This document shows positions 1 to 7,337 of a DNA stretch of 13,598 nt, piece by piece. A program made the translations under genes and the position numbers. This DNA comes from Chloroflexota bacterium. GTDB lineage: Bacteria; Chloroflexota; Dehalococcoidia; Bin125. Numbering within the stretch: the first letter of the stretch is position 1; the number at the start of each line of letters is the position of its first letter. The notes beneath the pieces were generated by a model. That model was not told the DNA's origin. It searched no databases and saw only the letters and a program-made list of their open reading frames with translations. The stretch lies in NCBI GenBank assembly GCA_026707335.1, contig JAPOXB010000045.1, positions 1 to 13,598 of the forward strand, in the 5' to 3' direction.

Positions 1-1062
1 CCCGCCCCGCCGCCGGCTCCCCCGCCCCCCGTCGCGCCGGCCCCCGAGCCCGAGCCCGCCCCGCCGCCGCGCGACGTCGCCACGGCCATCCCCCACGACG
101 AGCGCTCGGGCCCCACGCCGGACGACGTCACGCAGCGGGCGGTCTTCGCCTCGCCGTCGGTGCGGCAGTTCGCCCGGCGGATCGGCGTCGACGTGCGCGA
201 CGTGCCCGGCAGCGGTCCCGCCGGGCGCATCTCGCAGGACGACGTGATGCGCTTCGCGCGGACGGCCCGCAGCGCGCCCGCGGCGGCCCCGGCCGGGACG
301 CCGCTCGCCACGCCCCCCCTGCCCGACTTCTCCCGCTGGGGCGCCGTGCAGCGTGAGCCGCTGAACCGCTTCCGGCGCACCGTGGCGCGCAACATGTCGC
401 TGGCCTGGCAGCAGATCCCGGCCGTCACGCTGCAGCACACCGCCGACGTCACGGACCTGGAGGCGATGCGGCGTCGCCACCGGCAGGCCGCCATCGACGC
501 CGGCGGCCGCTTGACGATCACCGCCATTCTGCTCAAGATCGTCGCCGCCGCGCTGCGCGCCCACCCCCGCGTCAACGCCAGCTTCGACGCGGAGGCGCAG
601 GAGTTGGTCCTGAAGCAGTACGTGCACATCGGCGTGGCCGTCGATACCGACCGCGGCCTCGTCGTGCCGGTGATCCGCGACGTCGACCGCAAGAACATCA
701 TCCAGCTCGGGGTCGAACTGACGCAGCTCAGCGCCAAGGCGCGCGACAACGACCTCACGATCGACGAGATGCGCGGCAGCAGCTTCACGATCACGAACCT
801 GGGCGGTCTCGGCACGGGCCACTTCGCGCCCATCATCCACTGGCCGAACGTCGCCATCCTGGGCATCGGGCGGGCCGAGAAGGTGCTCGCCTTCGCCGAC
901 GACGTCGATGACCCAGAGGGCGGGGCGTGGGAGCCGCGCCTGCACATGCCGCTCTCGCTGACCTTCGACCACCGCGTGCTCGACGGCGCCGATGGCGCGC
1001 GCTTCATGACCTGGATCACGGACGCCATCCGGCAGCCGATGATGCTGGCGCTGGAGGGCTGA
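1..1062 (+). CDS. 2-oxoacid dehydrogenase E2 (dihydrolipoamide acyltransferase), 5'-truncated by window edge
   Basis: The reading frame is open from base 1, so the gene starts outside the window. A GTG at 160 is not the real start, because domain sequence precedes it. Visible residues (numbered from base 1): a Pro/Ala/Glu-rich swinging-arm linker at about 1-28; a peripheral subunit-binding domain at about 51-85 (SPSVRQFARRIGVDV, then GSGPAGRI), which docks E1 or E3; and the CAT catalytic domain from about 115 to the end, with active-site motif FDHRVLDG (His324, Asp328). The lipoyl domain(s) must lie upstream. E2 moves the acyl group from E1 via lipoyl-lysine to CoA in the cytoplasmic core of the complex. 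The start of the CAT domain (bases 343-465, around RWGAVQREPLNRFRR and DVTDLEAMRRRH) resembles AceF-type pyruvate dehydrogenase E2. Pyruvate is thus the likeliest substrate, but acetoin or another 2-oxoacid is possible. The E3 gene follows after one base, so the two are surely co-transcribed. Confidence 0.93.
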   Translation, partial: PAPPPAPPPPVAPAPEPEPAPPPRDVATAIPHDERSGPTPDDVTQRAVFASPSVRQFARRIGVDVRDVPGSGPAGRISQDDVMRFARTARSAPAAAPAGTPLATPPLPDFSRWGAVQREPLNRFRRTVARNMSLAWQQIPAVTLQHTADVTDLEAMRRRHRQAAIDAGGRLTITAILLKIVAAALRAHPRVNASFDAEAQELVLKQYVHIGVAVDTDRGLVVPVIRDVDRKNIIQLGVELTQLSAKARDNDLTIDEMRGSSFTITNLGGLGTGHFAPIIHWPNVAILGIGRAEKVLAFADDVDDPEGGAWEPRLHMPLSLTFDHRVLDGADGARFMTWITDAIRQPMMLALEG

Positions 1063-1063
1063 G

Positions 1064-2485
1064 ATGGCCGGCGCCTCCCCGCCCGCGGGCAAGCGGCTGG
1101 CCGTCATCGGCGCGGGGCCGGGCGGCTACCCGGCCGCCTTCCACGCCGCTCTGCGCGGCCTCGACGTGACGCTGATCGACGAGGAGGAGAACCCCGGCGG
1201 GGCCTGCACCTACCGCGGCTGCATCCCCTCGAAGGCGCTGCTGCACGCCGCCCGCGTGATCGCCGAGTCGCACGAGGCGCGCGCCTTCGGGCTCGACTTC
1301 GGCGAGCCGCGCATCGACCTCGACGCCCTGCGCGAGTGGAAGGACAGCGTCGTGCGGCGGCTGACCTCCGGGCTGGGGCTGCTGCGCGGCCAGCGCAACG
1401 TGCGGCCCATCGTGGGGCGGGCGCACTTCTCGGGCAGCCGCTCGCTGCGCGTCCTGTGCGGCGGCTCGCTCGACGAGGTCGGCTTCGACCACGCCGTCAT
1501 CGCGACCGGCTCCTCGCCGGTCCGGCCCGGCCCGCTGGCGCTCGACTCGCCCCGCGTGATGGATTCCACCGGCGCGCTCGAACTGGCCGACGTGCCCGAT
1601 CGGTTGCTGGTGGTCGGCGGCGGCTACATCGGGCTGGAGATGGGCACGGTCTACGCCGCGCTGGGCTCCAAGGTCACGGTCGTCGAGATGCTGCCCGGCC
1701 TGCTGCCCGGCGTCGATCGCGACCTCGTGAAGCCGCTCGCGACGCACCTGGCCGGCGTGTTCGACGAGGTGCTGCTCAACACGCGCGTCACCGCCATGGC
1801 GGAAGCGGAGGACGGGATCCGCGTGCGTCTCGCCGCCGCCGGCGGCGCGGAGAGCGAGCGCACCTTCGACAAGGCGCTCGTCGCCGTGGGGCGGCGGCCG
1901 AACTCGGACGGGCTCGGGCTGGAGACGACGCTGGTCCGCACCGACGACCGCGGCTTCCTGGAGACCGACGGGCAGCGCCGCACCGCGGAGCCCACGATCT
2001 TCGCCGTCGGCGACGTCGCCGGCGAGCCGATGCTGGCGCATAAGGCGATGCACGAGGCCCGCGTCGCGGTGGAAGCGATCCTGGGCCAGCCGGCCGCCTT
2101 CGAGCCCGCCGCCATCCCGGCCGTCGTCTTCACCGACCCTGAGATCGCTTGGTGCGGCCTGACCGAAGCCGACGCCCCCGCCGACCACGTCGAGGTCGTG
2201 CGCTACCCCTGGCGCGCCTCCGGCCGCGCGATCACGCTGGCCCGTCCGGAGGGCCTCACGAAGCTGATCCTGGAGAAGGGCAGCGAGCGCGTGCTGGGCG
2301 TCGGCATCGTCGGGCCCAACGCGGGCGAGCTCATCGCCGAGGGCACGCTGGCCGTCGAGATGGGCGCGCGGGCGTCCGACCTGCAGCTCACCATCCACGC
2401 CCACCCCACGCTGTCGGAGACCGTGATGGAGTCGGCCGAGACGTTCTTCGGCACGAGCGCGCATTACATCGCCCGCCGCCGCTAG
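1064..2485 (+). CDS. lpdA: dihydrolipoyl dehydrogenase (E3), first copy
   Basis: A 473-residue FAD-dependent pyridine nucleotide-disulfide oxidoreductase that re-oxidises the dihydrolipoyl arms of E2 and passes electrons to NAD+. The N-terminal FAD Rossmann motif is GAGPGGY (residues 16-22). The redox disulfide is Cys48/Cys53 in GGACTYRGCIPSK. An NAD-binding motif VVGGGYIGLEMG follows mid-protein, and the dimer-interface catalytic pair is His447/Glu452 in HPTLSE. Length and domain order match the family. The ATG is preceded by GGAGGG inside the end of the E2 gene with 5-base spacing, and lies one base after the E2 stop, so it is translated with that E2. The disulfide motif differs from the textbook GGTCLNVGCIPSK. 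It recalls a CLYRGC-type E3 group known to me from several phyla. A mercuric reductase is unlikely, since no HMA domain or C-terminal Cys pair is seen. Confidence 0.95.
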   Translation: MAGASPPAGKRLAVIGAGPGGYPAAFHAALRGLDVTLIDEEENPGGACTYRGCIPSKALLHAARVIAESHEARAFGLDFGEPRIDLDALREWKDSVVRRLTSGLGLLRGQRNVRPIVGRAHFSGSRSLRVLCGGSLDEVGFDHAVIATGSSPVRPGPLALDSPRVMDSTGALELADVPDRLLVVGGGYIGLEMGTVYAALGSKVTVVEMLPGLLPGVDRDLVKPLATHLAGVFDEVLLNTRVTAMAEAEDGIRVRLAAAGGAESERTFDKALVAVGRRPNSDGLGLETTLVRTDDRGFLETDGQRRTAEPTIFAVGDVAGEPMLAHKAMHEARVAVEAILGQPAAFEPAAIPAVVFTDPEIAWCGLTEADAPADHVEVVRYPWRASGRAITLARPEGLTKLILEKGSERVLGVGIVGPNAGELIAEGTLAVEMGARASDLQLTIHAHPTLSETVMESAETFFGTSAHYIARRR

Positions 2486-2497
2486 CCTCCCACGCCC

Positions 2498-2503
2498 TAC
2501 GAT
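2498..2503 (+). promoter_or_regulatory. candidate -10 element ahead of the second cluster (weak)
   Basis: TACGAT fits the loose actinobacterial -10 pattern TAnnnT and lies in the only gap (43 bases) between the two dehydrogenase clusters. It would place a start point about 20 bases before the preferred GTG at 2529. TAGCCT at 2483-2488, overlapping the previous stop codon, is an alternative. No convincing -35 is visible for either, so read-through from the upstream cluster is equally possible. Confidence 0.2.
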
Positions 2504-2517
2504 GAATCCACAGCGTC

Positions 2518-2524
2518 GGGAGGG
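2518..2524 (+). promoter_or_regulatory. ribosome binding site that decides the start of the second E3 gene
   Basis: GGGAGGG, with its GGAGG core at 2519-2523, sits 5 bases before GTG 2529. It lies inside the frame that would be read from the upstream ATG 2502, which itself has no Shine-Dalgarno sequence. This supports GTG 2529 as the true start. Confidence 0.7.
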
Positions 2525-2528
2525 AACC

Positions 2529-3926
2529 GTGTCCGACTTCGACCTTCTGGTGATCGGCGGCGGCTGGGGCGGCTACACCGCCGCGCAGACCATGGCGCGG
2601 GGCGGCGGCCGCGTCGCCCTCGTCGAGCAGGACAAGGTGGGCGGCGTCTGCCTGCATCGCGGCTGCATCCCCACCAAGGCCCTGCTCGAGACCGCCGCCA
2701 TCGTCCGCGGCGCGCGCGCCGCCTCCGCCCACGGCGTGCGCCTGTCCGCGCCCGAGCTCGACTGGCCCGCCGCGCTCGACTTCAAGAACGGCATCGTCGG
2801 CCGGCTGGAGAGCGGCATGCAGCAGGCGCTGGACCTCGCGAAGATCGAGCGGCTCGACGGCGCCGCCCGCATGACGGGCCCCACCAGCGTCGAGGTCACG
2901 CCCAGCGCGGGCGGCCCCGTCACGACGCTGCGCGCCAGGGACGTGATCATCGCCACCGGCTCCCGCCCCGCCGATCTCGCCTTCCTGCCCGTCGACGGCC
3001 GCCGCGTCGTCACCTCCGACCACGCCATCGACCTGCCGCCGCCGTCGCGCGCCATCATCGTGGGCGGCGGCGCCGTCGGGGCGGAGTTCGCCTCGCTCTG
3101 GACCGACCTCGGCAGCGACGTCGTGCTGCTGGAACTGCTGCCCCAACTGCTGCCGCAGGAGGACAAGGAAGCGGCCCGCGCGCTCGCCCGGCAACTGTCC
3201 GCGCGCGGCGTCGACGTCCGCACCGGCGCCCAGATCGACGCCGACAGCGTGCGCATCAACGATGACGGCGTCCGCATGGAGGTCGAGCACGGCGGCGAGC
3301 GCCACACGTTCAGCGGCGACGTGGTCCTGGTAGCGACGGGCCGGCGGCCGCGCTCGGAGGCGCTCGCCCCCGCCGATGTCGGCGTCTCGACCTACGGCGG
3401 CACGGTCCCCGTGGACGACGAGATGCGCACCGATGTCGAGCACGTCTACGCCGTCGGCGACGTCAACGGGGGCTTGCAGCTCGCGCACGTCGCCGCCGCG
3501 CAGGGGCGCTACGTCGCGGAGTGCCTGCTGGGGCAGTCGCCGCCGCCGCCCGACCCGGTCTGGATGCCGCGCGCCGTCTACACCACGCCCGAGGTCGCCT
3601 CGATCGGCCTGACCGAGGCCCAGGCCGTCGAGGCGGGGCATCGCGTCAAGGTCGGGCGCTCCCGCTTCCGCACCAACGCCCGCGCCCTCATCCACGACGA
3701 CGCGGACGGCTTCGTCAAGATCGTCGCCGAGGAGGAGAGCGGCGACCTGTTGGGCTGCCAGATCGTCGGCACGGCCGCCACCGAGATGATCGGCCAGGCC
3801 GCCGTGGGCGGCTTCATGGACGCCTCACTGTGGGAGCTGGGACGGGTCGTGCAGGCGCATCCCACGGTGAGCGAGGTCGTCGGCGAGGCCGCCGAGGCCG
3901 CGCTGCGTCCCAAGCTGCGGCTCTAG
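2529..3926 (+). CDS. lpdA: dihydrolipoyl dehydrogenase (E3), second copy, of the branched-chain cluster
   Basis: From the GTG start this is a 465-residue E3. The FAD motif GGGWGGY is at residues 10-16, the redox pair Cys41/Cys46 lies in GGVCLHRGCIPTK, the NAD-binding motif is IVGGGAVGAEFA, and the C-terminal catalytic pair is His444/Glu449 in HPTVSE. It oxidises dihydrolipoyl groups with NAD+ and is expected to serve the E1/E2 encoded just downstream; E1alpha begins 25 bases after its stop. GTG 2529 is chosen because a strong ribosome site precedes it. Using ATG 2502 would add nine residues unlike the family N-terminus. It is clearly not a recent duplicate of the E3 just upstream: the disulfide loop, N-terminus and FAD motif all differ. 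Two E3 genes in tandem suggest a dedicated E3 for each complex, as with Lpd-Val in pseudomonads, but this is inferred from position only. Confidence 0.93.
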   Translation: MSDFDLLVIGGGWGGYTAAQTMARGGGRVALVEQDKVGGVCLHRGCIPTKALLETAAIVRGARAASAHGVRLSAPELDWPAALDFKNGIVGRLESGMQQALDLAKIERLDGAARMTGPTSVEVTPSAGGPVTTLRARDVIIATGSRPADLAFLPVDGRRVVTSDHAIDLPPPSRAIIVGGGAVGAEFASLWTDLGSDVVLLELLPQLLPQEDKEAARALARQLSARGVDVRTGAQIDADSVRINDDGVRMEVEHGGERHTFSGDVVLVATGRRPRSEALAPADVGVSTYGGTVPVDDEMRTDVEHVYAVGDVNGGLQLAHVAAAQGRYVAECLLGQSPPPPDPVWMPRAVYTTPEVASIGLTEAQAVEAGHRVKVGRSRFRTNARALIHDDADGFVKIVAEEESGDLLGCQIVGTAATEMIGQAAVGGFMDASLWELGRVVQAHPTVSEVVGEAAEAALRPKLRL

Positions 3927-3951
3927 CGGCGCGGCTGGAAGGGAGGCACGC

Positions 3952-5049
3952 ATGGCAGCGGATGGCTATGCCGGACCGCCCCGCGTCCGCATTCCCCTGG
4001 CGCAGCCGGCCGACGCCCGCCGGCGGCGGGCCAAAGGACCCGACCTCACGCACCCCCACTTCGACCTGCCCAACGAGGCCCTCGTCGAGATGTGGTACCT
4101 GCTGCTCCTCTCCCGCCGCATCGCCGAACGCTGGTTCACGCTCAACCGCCAGGGCCGCGCGCCCTTCGTCGTCACCGGGCAGGGGCAGGAGGCCGCGCAG
4201 GTCGGCACCGCGGCGGCCCTCGTGCCGGGCAAGGACTGGGTGCTGCCCTACTACCGCGACATCGGCGTCATGCTCACGCTCGGCATGACCGTCGAGGAGT
4301 TCATGCTCAACGTGCTCGCCAAGGCGACCGACCCCAACAGCGGCGGCCGCCAGATGCCCGCCCACTGGAGCGCGAAGGAATTGCGGGTCGTCTCGCAGTC
4401 CTCCACGGTCGGGACGCAGATCCCGATGGCGGCCGGGCTCGCCTGGGCCTCGCAACTGCGCGGCGAGGACGCCGTCGCGGTCTGCTACATCGGCGAGGGC
4501 GCCACCGCCCAGGGCGACTTCCACGAGGGCCTGAACTTCGCCGCCGTGCGCCGGCTGCCCGTCATCCTGGTCGTCGAGAACAACGGCTACGCGATCACGG
4601 AGTCGCAGGAGAAGGAGATGCCGGTCGAGCACGTCGCCGACCGCGCCCCGGCCTACGGCATGAAGGGCATCGTCGTCGACGGCAACGACCTGATGCTCGT
4701 CTACCGCAACATGCATCAGTTGGTCGAGGAGACGCGGCGCGGCGGCGGCCCCGCGATCATCGAGCTCAAGACCTACCGCACGGTGCCCCACTCATCCGAC
4801 GACGACGACCGCCGCTACCGCACCCGCGCGGAGTTGGAACAGTGGCTCAAGCGGGATCCCGTCGACCGTTTCCGCGCGCGACTGATCAACGACGGCATCC
4901 TCACCGAGGCCCACGCGGCGGACTTGGACGTCGAGGCAGACCAGGAGGTTCGGGAGGCGCTGGCGCGCGCCGAGCGAGCCCCCGATCCGGACCCGGCCAC
5001 GCTCCTCGACCACCTCTTCGCCGCGCCGCCGTGGGGCGGGACGTCATGA
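3952..5049 (+). CDS. bkdAA: branched-chain 2-oxoacid dehydrogenase E1 component, alpha subunit
   Basis: A 365-residue thiamine-diphosphate-dependent decarboxylase subunit. The ThDP/Mg motif runs from GEGATAQGD (residue 181 on) to VENNGYAI (Asn210-Asn211). LPYYRDIGVML at 98-108 and the loop PHSSDDDDRRYR at 279-290 are typical of branched-chain E1alpha. That loop corresponds to the phosphorylation loop of the mitochondrial enzyme. With E1beta it decarboxylates 2-oxoisovalerate, 2-oxo-3-methylvalerate and 2-oxo-isocaproate and acylates the lipoyl arm of E2. The first 30 or so residues, rich in Arg and Pro, look like a variable extension. ATG 3952 has GGGAGG 5 bases upstream. The stop overlaps the E1beta start (ATGA), giving translational coupling. 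A pyruvate or acetoin E1alpha is the alternative; the GEGA and SSDDDD motifs favour branched-chain acids. Confidence 0.93.
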   Translation: MAADGYAGPPRVRIPLAQPADARRRRAKGPDLTHPHFDLPNEALVEMWYLLLLSRRIAERWFTLNRQGRAPFVVTGQGQEAAQVGTAAALVPGKDWVLPYYRDIGVMLTLGMTVEEFMLNVLAKATDPNSGGRQMPAHWSAKELRVVSQSSTVGTQIPMAAGLAWASQLRGEDAVAVCYIGEGATAQGDFHEGLNFAAVRRLPVILVVENNGYAITESQEKEMPVEHVADRAPAYGMKGIVVDGNDLMLVYRNMHQLVEETRRGGGPAIIELKTYRTVPHSSDDDDRRYRTRAELEQWLKRDPVDRFRARLINDGILTEAHAADLDVEADQEVREALARAERAPDPDPATLLDHLFAAPPWGGTS

Positions 5050-6026
5050 GCGAGCAGACGATGGCGGAGGCCCTGCGCGACGGCCTGCGCGATCTCCTCG
5101 CCGCCGACGAGCGCGTCATCGTGCTGGGCGAGGACGTGGAGGCGGGCGGCGTCTTCCGCATCACCGAGGGACTGCTCGACGAATTCGGCGAGCGGCGCAT
5201 CTTCGACACCCCGCTGGCCGAGTCGGGCTTCACCGGCGCCGCGATCGGCGCGGCCCTCGGCGGCATGCGCCCCATCGTGGAGATCCAGTTCGTCGATTTC
5301 ATCCTCCCGGCCGTGAACCAATTGATCTCCGAGGCGGCCAAGATGCGCTGGCGCAGCCGCGGGGAGTGGCAGGTGCCGCTCGTCGTGCGCACGCCGTGGG
5401 GCGGCGGCGTGCACGGCGGGCTCTACCACTCCCAGTCGTTCGAGGCGCTGTTCGCGCACGTGCCCGGCCTGAAGGTCGTGGCGCCGGCCACCCCCGCCGA
5501 CGCCAAGGCGCTGCTGCACGCCGCCGTCGCCGACCCGGACCCGGTCATCTTCCTGGAGCACAAGCGCACCTACCGCCTGATCCGGGGCGAAGTGCCCGAT
5601 CCGCTGCCCGCCGTCGGCATCGGCGAGGCCGCCCTGCAGCGCGACGGCGGCGACGTCACGCTGATCAGCTACGGCCTGATGCTGCACGAATGTCTCGCCG
5701 CCGCCGAGACCTTGGCCGCCGAGGGCATCGAGTGCCACGTCCTCGATCTGCGCACGATCGCGCCGCTGGACCAGGCCGCCCTGCTCGACGCCGCCCGCCA
5801 CACCGGCAAGGTCGTCATCGTGCACGAGGATCACCTCAGCGGCGGCGTCGGCGGCGAGGTCGCGGCGCTGATCGCCGAGCACGCCTTCGATCACCTCGAT
5901 GGGCCGATCACGCGCGTCGCCGGCCCTGACGTCCCGGCCATGGGCTACCACGCGAAGCTCGAAGCGGCCTTCATGCCCGACGCCGCCCGCATCGCCGAGG
6001 CCGTGCGCGGCCTGGCGGCCTACTGA
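5046..6026 (+). CDS. bkdAB: branched-chain 2-oxoacid dehydrogenase E1 component, beta subunit
   Basis: A 326-residue transketolase-like beta subunit of normal length. The N-terminal pyrimidine-binding domain has VLGEDV (26-31), DTPLAESG (54-61, with Glu59 in the place of the conserved ThDP-activating glutamate), EIQFVDFILPA (79-89) and GGLYHSQS (124-131). YHSQS, rather than the QHS-type sequence of pyruvate E1beta, is a branched-chain feature shared with the human BCKDHB protein. The C-terminal transketolase domain starts around 190, with LISYG and LDLRTIAPLD. It forms the alpha2beta2 E1 tetramer with the product of the preceding gene. Its ATG overlaps the E1alpha stop by four bases (ATGA). 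No strong separate ribosome site is seen, so coupling probably sets a 1:1 ratio. The E2 gene follows 20 bases after its stop. Confidence 0.94.
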   Translation: MSEQTMAEALRDGLRDLLAADERVIVLGEDVEAGGVFRITEGLLDEFGERRIFDTPLAESGFTGAAIGAALGGMRPIVEIQFVDFILPAVNQLISEAAKMRWRSRGEWQVPLVVRTPWGGGVHGGLYHSQSFEALFAHVPGLKVVAPATPADAKALLHAAVADPDPVIFLEHKRTYRLIRGEVPDPLPAVGIGEAALQRDGGDVTLISYGLMLHECLAAAETLAAEGIECHVLDLRTIAPLDQAALLDAARHTGKVVIVHEDHLSGGVGGEVAALIAEHAFDHLDGPITRVAGPDVPAMGYHAKLEAAFMPDAARIAEAVRGLAAY

Positions 6027-6046
6027 GCGCCGGGAGGGAGGACGCC

Positions 6047-7198
6047 GTGGCCACGCTGACCATGCCCCAGCTCGGCGAGTCCGTGACCGAAGGCACGATC
6101 CTGCGCTGGCTGGTCGCGCCCGGCGCGACGGTCGCGCTCGACCAGCCGCTCGTCGAGGTCGAGACGGAGAAGGTGACGGTGGAGATCCCATCCCCGTTCG
6201 AGGGCAGGCTGAGCGCTGTCCTGGTGGACGCGGGTGAGACCGTGCCCGTCGGCACGCCGCTGGCCGAATTCCAGGCGTCGGGGGAGACCGACCCCACGCC
6301 CGCGGCGCCCGTGGAAGCGCCGGTGGCCGGCGATGTTCCGAAGCGGCGCCACTCCCCCGCCGTCACCCGGCTCGCCGCCGAGCACGGCATCGACCTCGGC
6401 GGCCTCACTGGCAGCGGCGCGGGCGGCCGCGTGACGCGCCAGGACGTGCTCGCGGCCGTCGCCGCCCGGGAGGACGCCCCGCCGGCGGCGACCCAGGACG
6501 GCGATACCGTCGTCTCGCTCTCCCCCACGCGGCGGCGCATCGCCGAGCACATGCTGGAGAGCGTGCGCAGCGCGCCGCACGCCTGGCTCCTCGTCGAGTG
6601 CGACGCCTCCGCCCTCGTCGAGCGGCGCGCCGCCGATCGGGAGGTGTTCCGCGCCCGCGCGGGGATCGACCTCAGCTACCTGCCCTACATCGCGCACGCG
6701 GTCTGCCGCGCCCTGGCGGAGTACCCCGACCTCAACGCCACCTGGTCCGACGGCGCGCTCGTGCGGCGCGGGGCCGTGAACCTGGGCATCGCGGTCGACG
6801 CGCCGCAGGGGCTGATCGTGCCCGCGGTCAAGGACGCCGGCGGGCTCACGGTCGGCGAGCTGGCGCGGGCCATCGCCGACCTGACCGACCGCGCCCGCGA
6901 CCGCCGGCTCAGCCTGGACGACGTCCGCGACGGCAGCTTCACGCTCGACAACACGGGCGTCTTCGGCACCACCGCCACGGCGCCGATCATCAACACGCCG
7001 CAGGTCGCGATCCTCACCACGGAGGCGATCATCCGGCGGCCCGTCGCCGGCCCCGATGACCGCGTGGTCGTCCGCCCCATGATGAACCTCTGCCTCTCCT
7101 TCGATCACCGCGCCATGGACGGCTCGACCGCCGCCCGCTTCACGACCCGCGTGCGCGACCTGTTGCAGTCGCTGGACGAGGCATCCGCCGCCCGCTGA
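6047..7198 (+). CDS. bkdB: 2-oxoacid dehydrogenase E2 (dihydrolipoamide acyltransferase), branched-chain cluster
   Basis: A complete 383-residue E2 with three domains. A single lipoyl domain (about 1-78) has the lipoylated lysine expected at Lys42 in VETEKVTVE. A short Ala/Pro linker follows. The peripheral subunit-binding domain (about 102-136) contains SPAVTRLAAEHGID and GSGAGGRV. The CAT domain (about 155-376) carries the active-site motif SFDHRAMDG (His354, Asp358). It transfers branched acyl groups to CoA and forms the complex core. The GTG start is supported by GGGAGGGAGG ending 5 bases upstream and by MATLTMPQLGESVTEG, which is the normal N-terminus of a lipoyl domain. It is the last gene of the cluster E3-E1alpha-E1beta-E2. 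The short linker and single lipoyl domain suit BCKDH- or 2-oxoglutarate-type E2 better than multi-lipoyl pyruvate E2; 2-oxoglutarate is unlikely given the split E1. Confidence 0.93.
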   Translation: MATLTMPQLGESVTEGTILRWLVAPGATVALDQPLVEVETEKVTVEIPSPFEGRLSAVLVDAGETVPVGTPLAEFQASGETDPTPAAPVEAPVAGDVPKRRHSPAVTRLAAEHGIDLGGLTGSGAGGRVTRQDVLAAVAAREDAPPAATQDGDTVVSLSPTRRRIAEHMLESVRSAPHAWLLVECDASALVERRAADREVFRARAGIDLSYLPYIAHAVCRALAEYPDLNATWSDGALVRRGAVNLGIAVDAPQGLIVPAVKDAGGLTVGELARAIADLTDRARDRRLSLDDVRDGSFTLDNTGVFGTTATAPIINTPQVAILTTEAIIRRPVAGPDDRVVVRPMMNLCLSFDHRAMDGSTAARFTTRVRDLLQSLDEASAAR

Positions 7199-7203
7199 CG
7201 CCG

Positions 7204-7226
7204 CGCGCCGCGATTCACGCGGGGCG
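7204..7226 (+). terminator. weak GC hairpin after the branched-chain cluster
   Basis: CGCGCCGCG and CGCGGGGCG pair through 8 base pairs with one G-G mismatch around the loop ATTCA. It begins 5 bases after the E2 stop. There is no T-run, so it is at best a weak or Rho-assisted terminator or a 3'-end stabiliser. Confidence 0.25.
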
Positions 7227-7236
7227 ATGGCGTTAT

Positions 7237-7296
7237 AGAACTTTCTAATCGAACACCGTAACTGCTATTGACTATCGGTGAGCCGGTGTAAGTTCT
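7237..7296. repeat. split inverted repeat around the aceA promoter
   Basis: AGAACTT (7237-7243) and ACACCG (7253-7258) on the left are the exact reverse complements of AAGTTCT (7290-7296) and CGGTGT (7284-7289) on the right. The right halves are contiguous except for a one-base overlap of use at 7289/7290. The left halves are separated by 9 bases. The right arm covers the candidate -10, so this could be an operator for a regulator of the glyoxylate shunt. The symmetry is read directly; a regulatory role is inference. Confidence 0.35.
7268..7294 (+). promoter_or_regulatory. aceA: candidate aceA promoter
   Basis: TTGACT (7268-7273), 5 of 6 to the -35 consensus, is followed after 15 bases by TAAGTT (7289-7294), which fits the loose actinobacterial -10 pattern TAnnnT. 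The short spacer is a weakness. The two boxes lie in the most AT-rich stretch of the window (about 7231-7296). They would give a leader of roughly 50 bases before ATG 7354. An alternative -10-like TCTAAT at 7244-7249 has no -35 partner. Confidence 0.45.
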
Positions 7297-7318
7297 GCCC
7301 ATCCACACCGATGGATGC

Positions 7319-7337
7319 GCTCGCCGTGGCGGCGAGC
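7319..7337 (+). promoter_or_regulatory. leader stem-loop next to the aceA ribosome site
   Basis: GCTCGCCG and CGGCGAGC form a perfect 8-base-pair stem with the triloop TGG. The stem ends one base before the ribosome site AGGGGG (7339-7344), which is 9 bases before ATG 7354. A smaller 5-base-pair hairpin, CCATC/GATGG (7299-7303 with 7310-7314), lies just upstream. Such a stem could protect the mRNA 5' end or influence ribosome loading. Its position as a leader element also argues against ATG 7315, which would put it in coding sequence. Confidence 0.35.

Noticed and set aside
1..72. CCG/GCC-rich repeat at the left edge as a microsatellite
   Set aside because: It is the coding sequence of the Pro/Ala linker of E2, which is normally low in complexity.
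160..162. GTG 160 as the start of the first E2 gene
   Set aside because: It would cut into the peripheral subunit-binding domain, and the frame is open with linker sequence back to base 1.
1016..2464. Long open frame on the minus strand opposite the first E3 gene (and similar long minus-strand frames opposite other genes, such as 2388-3695, 4815-6191 and 7345-8682)
   Set aside because: These are by-products of strong third-position GC bias. They encode low-complexity Arg/Gly/Ala/Asp-rich peptides without domains and lie wholly opposite clearly homologous genes.
4092..5045. Upstream extension of the E1beta frame as a fusion-like 644-residue protein
   Set aside because: The extension runs inside E1alpha out of frame and is Arg-rich noise. 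E1beta has a proper start at ATG 5046 overlapping the E1alpha stop.
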